DNA of 7,040 nucleotides from Planctomycetales bacterium (GCA_005239795.1 SBBH01000052.1:1-7040); one strand, 5' to 3'. Counted from the stretch's first letter, positions 1 to 5,581 are shown. Translations and numbers: made by a program. The notes: generated by a model from the sequence alone, not told the origin.

Positions 1-162
1 AGGGATGATTGGCTGAGTCACCGCTCCTGGTCCGGGAGGGGTTACCGGTGGTTCTACAGGGCCTCCCCCCACTGGTGGACCTCCCGCTCCTGAAGGATCC
101 GCCTGAACAAAGGAAATCCCGGCCAAGCAAAGAACCCCAAGAGCCCACCCCACTTTGGACAT
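1..162 (-). CDS. Secreted Gly/Pro-rich protein, 5' end only
   Basis: Reading left from the ATG at 160-162 gives an uninterrupted frame of 54 codons that leaves the window. Residues 1-21 look like a Sec signal peptide: MSK, then a hydrophobic run, then VQA just before the likely cleavage site (VQA/DP). The mature part begins with a low-complexity Gly/Pro-rich stretch (GAGGPPVGGGPVEPPVTPPG), as often seen in linkers of exported proteins. I chose the ATG at 162 because AAAGG lies 4 bases upstream and it gives the cleaner signal peptide; an in-frame ATG at 175-177 would add five residues (MLKGT). The gene follows the TPR-barrel gene on the same strand after a 99-bp AT-rich gap. The function cannot be told because the folded domain lies outside the window. 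Confidence 0.65.
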   Translation of the reverse strand, partial: MSKVGWALGVLCLAGISFVQADPSGAGGPPVGGGPVEPPVTPPGPGAVTQPIIP

Positions 163-226
163 CGTGCCTTTAAGCATGGCCGTTATTCTAACAACATCGG
201 CTCAAAAATATTCAGTCTTTATTTTC

Positions 227-263
227 ATAAAAAATAATATTCGGATACAACCGATTAAATATT
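227..263 (-). terminator. Weak AT-rich hairpin with T tract after the TPR-barrel gene
   Basis: On the minus strand, immediately after the TAA stop, the sequence can fold as AATATT plus CGG, a six-base loop, then CCGAATATT, followed by ATTTTTT. Pairing requires a four-base bulge (TAAT) in the 5' arm, so the stem is about nine pairs and mostly A-T. Position and T tract fit an intrinsic terminator, but the low stability makes it a weak one. The same AT-rich stretch (180-260) could instead hold a promoter for the next gene; I found no convincing -35/-10 pair. Confidence 0.35.
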
Positions 264-1788
264 AGAACGTTACGTCAATTGAAAAAGAGTAAATAGACTG
301 ATCGTACTGGTAAATTCCCACATTCGATCCCGTATCGGTCAGGGTATAGCGGATACTTCCCTCCGCTCCCCTCCACGACGGCCGGCGCATCTGCAGATCG
401 ACGAACTCCACGGTGTCCTTACGGCGCTCCCCGAAGGCGGGGTCATGAAGGGTGTTGGGATGATCGAACCGCTCGCGGCTCGCGGCATAGGCAACGTCGA
501 CCGTGATCTCCCCCGGCAAAGGGAGCGCGGCGCCGGCCCAGGCGGTGAAAACCTTGGAATCAAAATCGCTTCCGTCGGTGCGGTTGCGGCCTAGGGACAC
601 CCCCGCCCGCGGCTTCACCTTCCCCTGGAACATCGTCAAGTATTCGGTAAGGGCCAACGTGTCCGAGGCGCCGTCCCGGTCGAGCGCCTCAGCCACCGAC
701 GGAAAATACGAGAGTCGGGCATGCTCCCAGGACAGTTCCGCCACGGCATCCCCCGCGTGCCAGAACGCCGCCGATGGGCGCAACGCCACGTGGTTCCAGA
801 ACCCCGAGCGGTCGACCTGGGTGTACCGTTCGGTGGCGCGCACCGCCGCGCCGAAATGCTCCCCGAACCTCCGGCGCAGATCGAACGTCAGGAGGTTGTC
901 GTCCTGGGCGATCTCGTCCAAGGTCTCGAAATCGGTCCGCGTGTAGGTGTAGGCGAGCGACGCGCCGGCGCCGGCGCGCATCGCCCAGGCATGGCGCAGC
1001 GTCAGGCTCTCGCGGGCGAAGAATGCGTGCTTCTGAGGAACCCCCTGCGGAAGCTCGCGCCCCACCCCCAGGACGATGGCGTTCGAGTTGTACCCTCCCT
1101 CTATGTGCACGGTCGCATTCAAGGTGCTGTGCCCCTCGACGGGAGCGGCCGCTTTCAGTGCCGCGAGGGCCGCCGCGATTTCCTCCTCTTCCGTCAGCTC
1201 CTTCTCGCCGGTGATCTCCCGCCTCAAGTAAGCGGTGAGGCGATGCCCCCAGGCGGGATCGGCGCGGTAGCGATCGACCAGCGCCAGGAATTCCGCCAGG
1301 GACGCGGCGAGGGACGGATCGCGCCGGATTGCCTCCTTGAAATTCCGCTCCGCCCGGGTCAGGTCCCCCAGAAAGAAATAGGCGCGCCCCAGATAGAGGC
1401 TCGTGGAGGCCCGGCCGGGGACGGCCTCCTCGTAGCGCTCCATCATCTGGGCGGCCTCGTACCAACGCCCGAGCCGGAAGAGAGAGCGCCCCTGCTCAAA
1501 AGGGAGGTCGGCATGCCCCCCTCCCAGCGCCTGGGCCTCGGCGAGCGCCGCGAGCGCCTCGTTCGAGCGGCCCAGCTGGTTGAGGGCGAATCCCTTGTAG
1601 AAAAACGCCGCGCCGTCGCGGGGATCCGCCGCGGCGGCCTTGGAAAACGATGCCAGGGCGCTCTCGTAGCTTTTCCTTTCGAGCGCCCCGATCCCCTCCT
1701 GCACCGCCTGGCGCGATGCCTCCGAGGCGGCGCACGAGGCCGCGAGCGCCCAACTCCCTAGAAAAACCCTGAGATACGATCCCCTCAT
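262..1788 (-). CDS. TPR and outer-membrane beta-barrel protein, probable polysaccharide exporter
   Basis: The product is 508 residues from the ATG at 1786-1788. Residues 1-25 form a signal peptide; WALAASC at 13-19 could be a weak lipobox (Cys19), so lipidation is possible but not clear. Residues about 26-161 form roughly four TPR units (for example ALERKSYESALASFSKAAAADP and GRAYFFLGDLTRAERNF). A charged linker (about 188-215) leads to a C-terminal domain starting near STLNATVHIEGGYNSNA. That domain has alternating aromatic/polar strands and ends in Phe (IDVTF), the usual end of an outer-membrane barrel. TPR plus barrel is the plan of PelB, BcsC and PgaA, and of the DUF560/SLAM-like barrels, so export of polymer across the outer membrane is the best inference from its kinase neighbour; a SLAM-like protein translocator is the alternative. 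The start is chosen because AAGGAAGG lies 10 bases upstream and the signal peptide begins there. The frame extends 53 codons further up, but that extension translates a repeat element. Confidence 0.8.
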   Translation of the reverse strand: MRGSYLRVFLGSWALAASCAASEASRQAVQEGIGALERKSYESALASFSKAAAADPRDGAAFFYKGFALNQLGRSNEALAALAEAQALGGGHADLPFEQGRSLFRLGRWYEAAQMMERYEEAVPGRASTSLYLGRAYFFLGDLTRAERNFKEAIRRDPSLAASLAEFLALVDRYRADPAWGHRLTAYLRREITGEKELTEEEEIAAALAALKAAAPVEGHSTLNATVHIEGGYNSNAIVLGVGRELPQGVPQKHAFFARESLTLRHAWAMRAGAGASLAYTYTRTDFETLDEIAQDDNLLTFDLRRRFGEHFGAAVRATERYTQVDRSGFWNHVALRPSAAFWHAGDAVAELSWEHARLSYFPSVAEALDRDGASDTLALTEYLTMFQGKVKPRAGVSLGRNRTDGSDFDSKVFTAWAGAALPLPGEITVDVAYAASRERFDHPNTLHDPAFGERRKDTVEFVDLQMRRPSWRGAEGSIRYTLTDTGSNVGIYQYDQSIYSFSIDVTF

Positions 1789-1805
1789 GCGCTTGGCGCC
1801 TTCCT

Positions 1806-1898
1806 TAGGATTCGCGCGAAAATAACTTCTGTTTTTTATTGCAATGAGTTGTTTTGGTGCCGTTGTCTTTCCATTCCATTTTTTTCGCGCGAATCCTA
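1806..1898. repeat. TA-bounded inverted-repeat element, copy 1
   Basis: The ends TAGGATTCGCGCGAAAA (1806-1822) and its exact reverse complement (1882-1898) make a perfect 17-bp terminal inverted repeat around about 59 bp of AT-richer DNA. Both outer ends carry TA, as in miniature elements that target TA. The left end lies only 17 bases upstream of the TPR-barrel start codon, so this element is the immediate 5' region of that gene. It abuts copy 2, with one base between. There is no coding capacity; the origin (miniature transposable element or regulatory hairpin) is inferred. Confidence 0.7.
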
Positions 1899-1899
1899 T

Positions 1900-2022
1900 A
1901 TAAGGCGCCGTGCGGAAAGGAGTTAGACGAAAGGATCTCCCGTGCAAGATCTCTGAGATATTCGTTCATATTCCGAGAGTCCTCCGATCAAACACAGAAG
2001 TTATTTCCGCACGGCGCCTTAT
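1900..2022. repeat. TA-bounded inverted-repeat element, copy 2
   Basis: ATAAGGCGCCGTGCGGAAA (1900-1918) and its exact reverse complement (2004-2022) form a perfect 19-bp terminal inverted repeat around 85 bp. Its ends are related to but distinct from those of copy 1: AGGATTCGCGCGAAAATAACTT against AAGGCGCCGTGCGGAAATAACTT. In addition, CAGAAGTTATTT at 1995-2006 is the exact reverse complement of 1820-1831 inside copy 1, so the two abutting elements share sequence beyond their tips. No ORF of note. Confidence 0.7.
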
Positions 2023-2113
2023 GCGCGGCACCCCGCCGCGGCTTAAGCAAACAGACTGCGCAAGAATAGCGTGAAAACCTCAAGGCACCCAACGGATCAT
2101 CGCGTGGAAACCA

Positions 2114-2129
2114 CCTAACCGCGGCCCGG
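2114..2129. repeat. 16-bp direct repeat, left copy
   Basis: CCTAACCGCGGCCCGG here is identical to 2676-2691. The two copies bracket 546 bp that contain compound repeat A. This may be a target duplication or a remnant of a rearrangement. The stretch 2023-2142 holds nothing else I can support. Confidence 0.7.
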
Positions 2130-2198
2130 TGCCTCTCAAAAGAACAGAAGCAGTCTCCGACCCGAATAAGGAAAAAGGCTGCGAGGCGGGGATCGGGA

Positions 2199-2246
2199 CC
2201 TGCCTGTGCCGTGCCTCCATCCGTTCAAGATGGCACGGCAGACAGG
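2199..2246. repeat. CCTGCCTG/CAGACAGG palindrome (unit H1)
   Basis: The left arm begins CCTGCCTGTGCCGTGCC and the right arm is GGCACGGCAGACAGG, separated by a short loop. This gives an imperfect stem of about 15-18 pairs. Related units with the same 8-bp tips are at 5057-5106, 5121-5168 and 5511-5557, all 47-50 bp long. This regular length and end sequence look REP-like. Confidence 0.7.
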
Positions 2247-2272
2247 CCCCGCCGGAGCGGCCGATACCTTTT

Positions 2273-2358
2273 CGTGGATCGTGGTTCGTGAATCGTGGAT
2301 CGGAACACCGAAGGGATCTTTCCTGCGAACCACGAACCACAAATCACGAATCACGATC
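2273..2358. repeat. Heptad-repeat hairpin (unit in copy A)
   Basis: The left arm (2273-2303) is four direct heptads of the form CGTGGAT, CGTGGTT, CGTGAAT, CGTGGAT. The right arm (2325-2358) is a run of about five heptads of the complementary type (CGAACCA, CAAATCA, CGAATCA and so on). The arms can pair over about 30 bp with several mismatches and can slip by whole heptads. The matching structure in copy B is at 5582-5676. Confidence 0.7.
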
Positions 2359-2426
2359 AACGCCGGGGCGGGAGCGGTTGGCAACGGGCAGACGGCGCCG
2401 AGCGGTCGTCCGGGGGCTGTCGGCCA

Positions 2427-2481
2427 GGTCTCGCCGCCGACAACTAAACTCGGAGCCGACGTTCATGGCGTCGGCGAGACC
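2427..2481. repeat. Short inverted repeat in gene-free gap
   Basis: GGTCTCGCCGCCGAC (2427-2441) can pair with GTCGGCGAGACC (2470-2481), with one bulged base and a loop of 28 bases. The rest of 2367-2675 shows no gene on either strand: the open frames there are GC-rich shadow frames without start signals or recognisable protein sequence. Confidence 0.45.
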
Positions 2482-2675
2482 GCCAGCCGACTGCAGCGAG
2501 GAGGGGTGCGCGCATTGTCCTTCCCGACGAGCGTCCCCGGCGACCGCGAGGCGACGGATGCCGCCAACCGCGACTCTCCTTCAGTGAAGCTTCGGAAAGC
2601 TGACCGCCACGATAAGAGCGGCCGCCGGAAGAGGGGTCCTTGCTTGAGAATCGTTGCTGTTATTCTTGCACAAAT

Positions 2676-2691
2676 CCTAACCGCGGCCCGG
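2676..2691. repeat. 16-bp direct repeat, right copy, overlapping the kinase stop codon
   Basis: This is identical to 2114-2129. On the minus strand it encodes the last residues and the TAG stop of the kinase frame (GGC CGC GGT TAG), so the end of the gene is itself part of the repeat. Confidence 0.7.
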
Positions 2692-3825
2692 CAGGGAATC
2701 CCGGCTCTTGGAGAGGACAAGCCCCACAAGGGGGCACCCGACTTTCTTGAGCAGGGCGCCAGCCTCCTGGAGCTGGCGCCGGGTGGTGACGCCCGCCTCC
2801 ACGACCAAGATCGCCCCGTCGACGTGGGAGGCCATGGCAAGCGCCATCGCCGACCCGGCCAAAGGCGGCGTATCGTAGAGCACCACGTCGCCGCGGGATT
2901 TGAGCCCCGCCAAGAATTCCGCAAAAAAAGGATCCCGGGCCAATCCCGAGGGGGACTGCTCCTCGAGCTGGCCGGCCGGGATGAGATCCATCTCTCCGGC
3001 GCGCATCGGAAGCGCCAGGCGCCGGGCGAGTGTTTCAAACAGTTCGACGGGGTTCTCAGGCCGCGGCTCCCGCATCAGCATTGACACCCCTGGGTCAGAC
3101 GGGACGTCGAAAAGAAGGTGCTGGACAGGCTTATAGAGATCGAGGTCCACCAGCGTCGCGGCATAGGTGCTGTGCGCAAACGCGACGGCGAGGTTCGCGG
3201 CGACCGTGGATTTCCCCGCTCCCTCGTCCCACGACGTCACCATCAGCGCCTTAGGCCATTGCCCCGGCAGGAGGAACGCGGTGATCCGGCTGAACTCCTC
3301 GCGCAGGGGGCTGCGGTACGGATGGAACCAGAGAAGCCGGTCTTGCTCCTGCGGCGCCCACGGAACCACCCCCAGGAGCGGAACATCCCCGGCGGCCCGT
3401 GTGACGTCGAAGTCGGCCTTGAAGGTGTCGTCGGAAACCTCGACGAAGTAGACCGCTCCGGCGATGCCGGCAATCGCCAGCAAACCCCAAAAGACGACCG
3501 ACCCGACGGGGAATCGCTCAAGCGGCCGGGCCGCCTCCCGGGCCGCCTTCTCGAGCAAGGTCACATTCCCCGAAATCCATCCCATCTGGATCTGCAAATC
3601 CACCTTCCGGTCGAGCAGGGTGCTGATCCGCTCCCGGCATTGCTCCACCTTGCGCAGGAGGTTGGCGTACTCCACCTGCTCGCCCGAAAGGGTCCCCATC
3701 TTTTGACGCAGACTGTTGGCCATCTCCTCGCGGCGCGCCAGCTCCGCCTTCAAGAGGGTCTTGCGCTCCGTCAAGCGCACCAGCTGGTCGTAGTCGGCAA
3801 ACCGGCTGCGCAGGACCCTCTCCAT
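2677..3825 (-). CDS. C-terminal part of the co-polymerase with BY-kinase-like ATPase domain
   Basis: This intact 382-residue frame could be made on its own because its ATG at 3823-3825 has a perfect AGGAGG six bases upstream. It carries coiled coil (1-75), SGNV (85-88), a membrane helix (about 108-130) and a P-loop domain: Walker A SWDEGAGKST (198-207, the usual PGEGKST with two changes), Walker A' TLVDLDLYKP (224-233), and Walker B VVLYDTPP (314-321). These three motifs define the BY-kinase/MinD-like ATPase of exopolysaccharide loci. The protein stops right after GLVLSKSRDSLPGRG: the Tyr-rich tail that BY-kinases autophosphorylate is missing, so it may act as an ATPase without a tyrosine cluster. 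I think it is more likely a fragment of the longer gene than a separate gene. Confidence 0.55.
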   Translation of the reverse strand: MERVLRSRFADYDQLVRLTERKTLLKAELARREEMANSLRQKMGTLSGEQVEYANLLRKVEQCRERISTLLDRKVDLQIQMGWISGNVTLLEKAAREAARPLERFPVGSVVFWGLLAIAGIAGAVYFVEVSDDTFKADFDVTRAAGDVPLLGVVPWAPQEQDRLLWFHPYRSPLREEFSRITAFLLPGQWPKALMVTSWDEGAGKSTVAANLAVAFAHSTYAATLVDLDLYKPVQHLLFDVPSDPGVSMLMREPRPENPVELFETLARRLALPMRAGEMDLIPAGQLEEQSPSGLARDPFFAEFLAGLKSRGDVVLYDTPPLAGSAMALAMASHVDGAILVVEAGVTTRRQLQEAGALLKKVGCPLVGLVLSKSRDSLPGRG

Positions 3826-3831
3826 CTCCTT

Positions 3832-3837
3832 CCTCCT
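3832..3837 (-). promoter_or_regulatory. Perfect internal Shine-Dalgarno before ATG 3825
   Basis: AGGAGG followed by six bases and ATG, inside the frameshifted co-polymerase gene and within a few bases of the second frame change. It could permit reinitiation of the kinase part. The codons here read Gln-Glu-Glu-Gly, so the match may simply come from a Glu-rich stretch. Confidence 0.4.
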
Positions 3838-4940
3838 GGGTCACTTCGGCCAGCACCCCCTGGAACGCCTCGATCCGCTTCGCGAACGCCTGCACGTCCG
3901 GGTGCGTCGGCGTGAAAAGCCGGAGCAGCCTTTGGTGCTCCTCCCGAAGCCCCTCCAGCTCCTTTTCGATCTGGACGCGCCTCGTTCCGGCCAGCGTGTC
4001 GACGCCCCCCCTGGAAACGCGCCGGTTCAAGATCGCCAGAAGATTCTCGCCGGGGAGCCCCTCCTCCATCAGGATCTGGGCCAGGCGCCGCTCGGGGGGC
4101 AGGCGGCTCTTCTTGTCCGAGATCACGCGCTCGCAGACGCGGATGAAATCGGCCAGGCGCGCCTCGAGGGCCGACGCCTCGCGCTCGGCCTCGTCGATCT
4201 CGATCAGGGACTCGTAGCGGCCCGCCTCGATCTGGGAGAGGCGCTCGAGATCCAGGCGCACGAACTCCCAACGCTTGTACTGGACGTTCTGCTCGCGGAA
4301 CTCTTGGAGGCGGTTCATCGCCTGAACCAGATCCTCCTGCTTCACCCGGTCGATCTCCTGATCGATGAGCTTCTGGGTTGTCGCGGTCTCCTTCTTGATC
4401 TCGTGCTGGTCGTACTGGCTGAACGCCTCCACGAACGCGTTTACGGAAGCCGCCGCCCGGGCCGGGTCCGTGTCGACGCACCGGATGTTGACAAGCGACT
4501 CGTGGGCTTCTTCGTCGATCACGATGGCGCGGTTCAAGGATTCCTTCGTCGCCCCGGCGAGCCCGCGCGCCGCCAGCTCGCAGATTTCGGGCTTCGGGTC
4601 GTCAGGAGCCGGACGCGGTAGGCGAGCGCCTCCTCTCTCGAGAGGTCCAACGCCTCCATGAGCGGCTGCATCGGGTCGGTGAAGGCGATCCGGCCCGTCG
4701 CCTCGTAAAGCTGCGGCTGTGTGGCGTAATACGTTCCGGACAGGGCCAGGAATGCGGCGAGCAGGGAGAAGATCACCGTCCGGCGGCGCCGGACGATCCG
4801 CCACAAAACGCTCAAGTCGATCACGCCGGAGGACGATTGTACGAAGCGGGAGACTCTACCCCAATGGAAGCGTGTAGACGCACTCCTTCCGGCCGTTGCC
4901 GCTCAGGAATACCTGGCCAGTGGCAGCCCTTGTGGCGGTT

Positions 4941-5004
4941 TCCGCCTTCACTGACTTTGTCAGTTACGGCGGACCCGCCGTAGCCCTGAAGGGGCGTAGG
5001 CGGG
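4941..5004. repeat. Back-to-back double hairpin (GGCGGA-CCCGCC type), copy 1
   Basis: First hairpin (4941-4973): TCCGCC ... GGCGGA, with an inner stem CTGAC-TTT-GTCAG. It is directly followed by a second hairpin (4974-5004): CCCGCC ... GGCGGG, with an inner CCCT-GAA-GGGG. Copy 2 at 5236-5291 keeps the outer stems and the central 12-mer GGCGGACCCGCC but has different loops. It lies in the 893-bp gene-free gap between the nucleotidyltransferase and co-polymerase genes. A T tract at 5010-5014 on the plus strand follows it. Confidence 0.7.
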
Positions 5005-5056
5005 CGCCTCTTTTTCGCGGGACACTCGCCGGACAGACTGTCTCCCAGGGTCCGGC

Positions 5057-5106
5057 CCTGCCTGCGCCGCGTTCGTCCGGGGTTCGAATGCGTCGCGGCA
5101 GGCAGG
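5057..5106. repeat. CCTGCCTG/CAGGCAGG palindrome (unit H2)
   Basis: The tips CCTGCCTG (5057-5064) and CAGGCAGG (5099-5106) enclose a partly paired core (GCCGCG against CGCGGC). Its right arm also forms a perfect 13-bp stem with the left arm of the next unit: CGCGGCAGGCAGG at 5094-5106 against 5121-5133. GGTTCGAAT at 5081-5089 looks like a tRNA T-loop but there is no tRNA around it. Confidence 0.65.
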
Positions 5107-5120
5107 TCGTTCGAGTGCCG

Positions 5121-5168
5121 CCTGCCTGCCGCGCCGTACTCACATTGTGACTGCGCGGTGCAGGCAGG
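5121..5168. repeat. CCTGCCTG/CAGGCAGG palindrome (unit H3)
   Basis: The tips CCTGCCTG (5121-5128) and CAGGCAGG (5161-5168) enclose CCGCGC ... GCGCGG. It is 14 bases from H2, in the same orientation, giving a tandem pair of units. Length and tips match H1 and H4, although the loop sequence differs. Confidence 0.65.
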
Positions 5169-5235
5169 CGACGGCCGGGATGGACCTGGCGCGAGATTTC
5201 CCCTTTGGCAGAAGTCCGCATCCCAGCCTGCGGCA

Positions 5236-5291
5236 TCCGCCTACGCGGATTCGCCGCTCCGGCGGACCCGCCGGCACGAAGTGAAGGCGGG
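5236..5291. repeat. Back-to-back double hairpin (GGCGGA-CCCGCC type), copy 2
   Basis: TCCGCC (5236-5241) pairs with GGCGGA (5261-5266), and the adjoining CCCGCC (5267-5272) pairs with GGCGGG (5286-5291). This is the same two-hairpin order as 4941-5004, with shorter loops. Between here and 5395 I see no gene, only GC-rich sequence and an A-rich patch at 5354-5369. Confidence 0.65.
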
Positions 5292-5395
5292 CACGCCCGC
5301 GAAAAGGCTCCCGCCCCGGGCCGCGCACTTCCTTGCGAAGCACCGGCGCGGATAAAAAAACAACAAAACTTCCCCCGCCCACCCCCAGAGGTGTC

Positions 5396-5423
5396 GCCGT
5401 CCCTTCGGGACGGCTTTTTCTTT
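5396..5423 (+). terminator. Strong intrinsic terminator facing the plus strand, no known gene upstream
   Basis: GCCGTCCC (5396-5403), the three-base loop TTC, and GGGACGGC (5407-5414) make a perfect 8-bp GC-rich stem, followed by TTTTTCTTT. It is oriented for plus-strand transcripts; on the minus strand no T run follows. No plus-strand gene was found in 4825-5395, so it may end an unrecognised small transcript or stop antisense transcription. Confidence 0.65.
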
Positions 5424-5510
5424 CGGCCCGCGTTCTTCACAACAGAAACAGCGACCGCTTCCCGCCTCCGGTCACCCAAAGAAAGAGGGGCCGCCGAGGT
5501 GGCGATGGGA

Positions 5511-5557
5511 CCTGCCTGTGCCGTACCTCCATCCGTCCGAGATGGCACGGCAGACAG
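5511..5557. repeat. CCTGCCTG/CAGACAGG palindrome (unit H4)
   Basis: CCTGCCTGTGCCGT at the left and GGCACGGCAGACAGG at the right. It differs from H1 at only a few positions, mostly in the loop (GCCTCC becomes ACCTCC; TTCAA becomes TCCGA). Confidence 0.7.
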
Positions 5558-5581
5558 GCCCACCGAGGCGGCCGATGCCTT

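Larger units (their letters stand above)
2143..2366. repeat. Compound repeat, copy A (two hairpins)
   Basis: This matches 5441-5686. Shared blocks, in the same order and orientation, are: AACAGAA-CAG at the left edge; GGGACCTGCCTGTGCCGT; CCTCCATCCGT; GATGGCACGGCAGACAGGCC; CGTGGATCGTGG followed by TTCGTGAATCGTGGAT; GGATCTTTCCTGCGAACCA; and ACGATCAAC at the right edge. By eye the core is about 85% identical, and the left flank is more variable in length. It consists of a 48-bp palindrome (2199-2246) and a heptad-built hairpin (2273-2358), listed separately. It lies in the gap downstream of the kinase gene. No protein-coding signal is visible in it. Confidence 0.8.
2677..4824 (-). pseudogene. 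Wzz/GumC-type chain-length determinant fused to BY-kinase domain, two frameshifts
   Basis: Joining three frame segments gives one protein of about 715 residues, the usual length of Wzc/GumC-like polysaccharide co-polymerases in the inner membrane. The N-terminal segment (GTG at 4824 to about 4590) reads as a Wzz start, MIDLSVLWRIVRRRR, followed by membrane helix TVIFSLLAAFLALSGTYYA. The middle (about 4590-3830) is a charged periplasmic coiled coil that contains TPTHPDVQAF. The C-terminal segment (about 3830-2677) has more coiled coil, SGNV (the GNVR-like site), a second helix GSVVFWGLLAIAGIAGAVYF, and the cytoplasmic ATPase/kinase domain. The first shift (about 4585-4600) needs one extra base to restore the frame (LLTTRSP to EICELAARGLAG). 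The second (3826-3838) has one base too many before MERVLRS. They are opposite, so the frame outside them agrees. Either two sequencing errors or true decay would explain this. GTG is the start that fits the family; no good ribosome site precedes it. Confidence 0.8.

Noticed and set aside
721..1761. Long plus-strand open frame of 346 codons
   Set aside because: Antisense shadow of the TPR-barrel gene in GC-rich DNA; low-complexity Arg/Gly/Pro-rich translation without any recognisable domain.
1854..2069. Plus-strand small ORF of 71 codons over the inverted-repeat pair
   Set aside because: Made of the terminal inverted repeats (FFARIL-type residues come from the repeat itself), with no ribosome site.
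2143..2366. Heptad and palindromic repeats considered as a CRISPR array
   Set aside because: Units are 7 bp and inverted rather than 25-40 bp repeats with uniform unique spacers; no cas genes in view.
2206..3084. Plus-strand open frame of 292 codons spanning the gap and the kinase end
   Set aside because: It translates the repeat hairpins and then the antisense of the kinase gene; no start signal and no protein-like features.
4585..4600. Programmed ribosomal frameshift at the first frame break of the co-polymerase gene
   Set aside because: No slippery heptamer of the X-XXY-YYZ type and no obvious stimulatory hairpin; a base loss explains it more simply.
4856..4951. Minus-strand frame ending GQVFLSGNGRKECVYTLPLG-TAG just before the co-polymerase start, which reads like a protein C-terminus
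   Set aside because: Only 31 codons from a GTG; the upstream part overlaps a palindromic repeat and has a stop at 4964-4966. At most the decayed tail of a former gene.
5081..5089. GGTTCGAAT, like a tRNA T-loop
   Set aside because: No matching T-stem, acceptor or anticodon arm around it; it lies in the loop of a palindrome.
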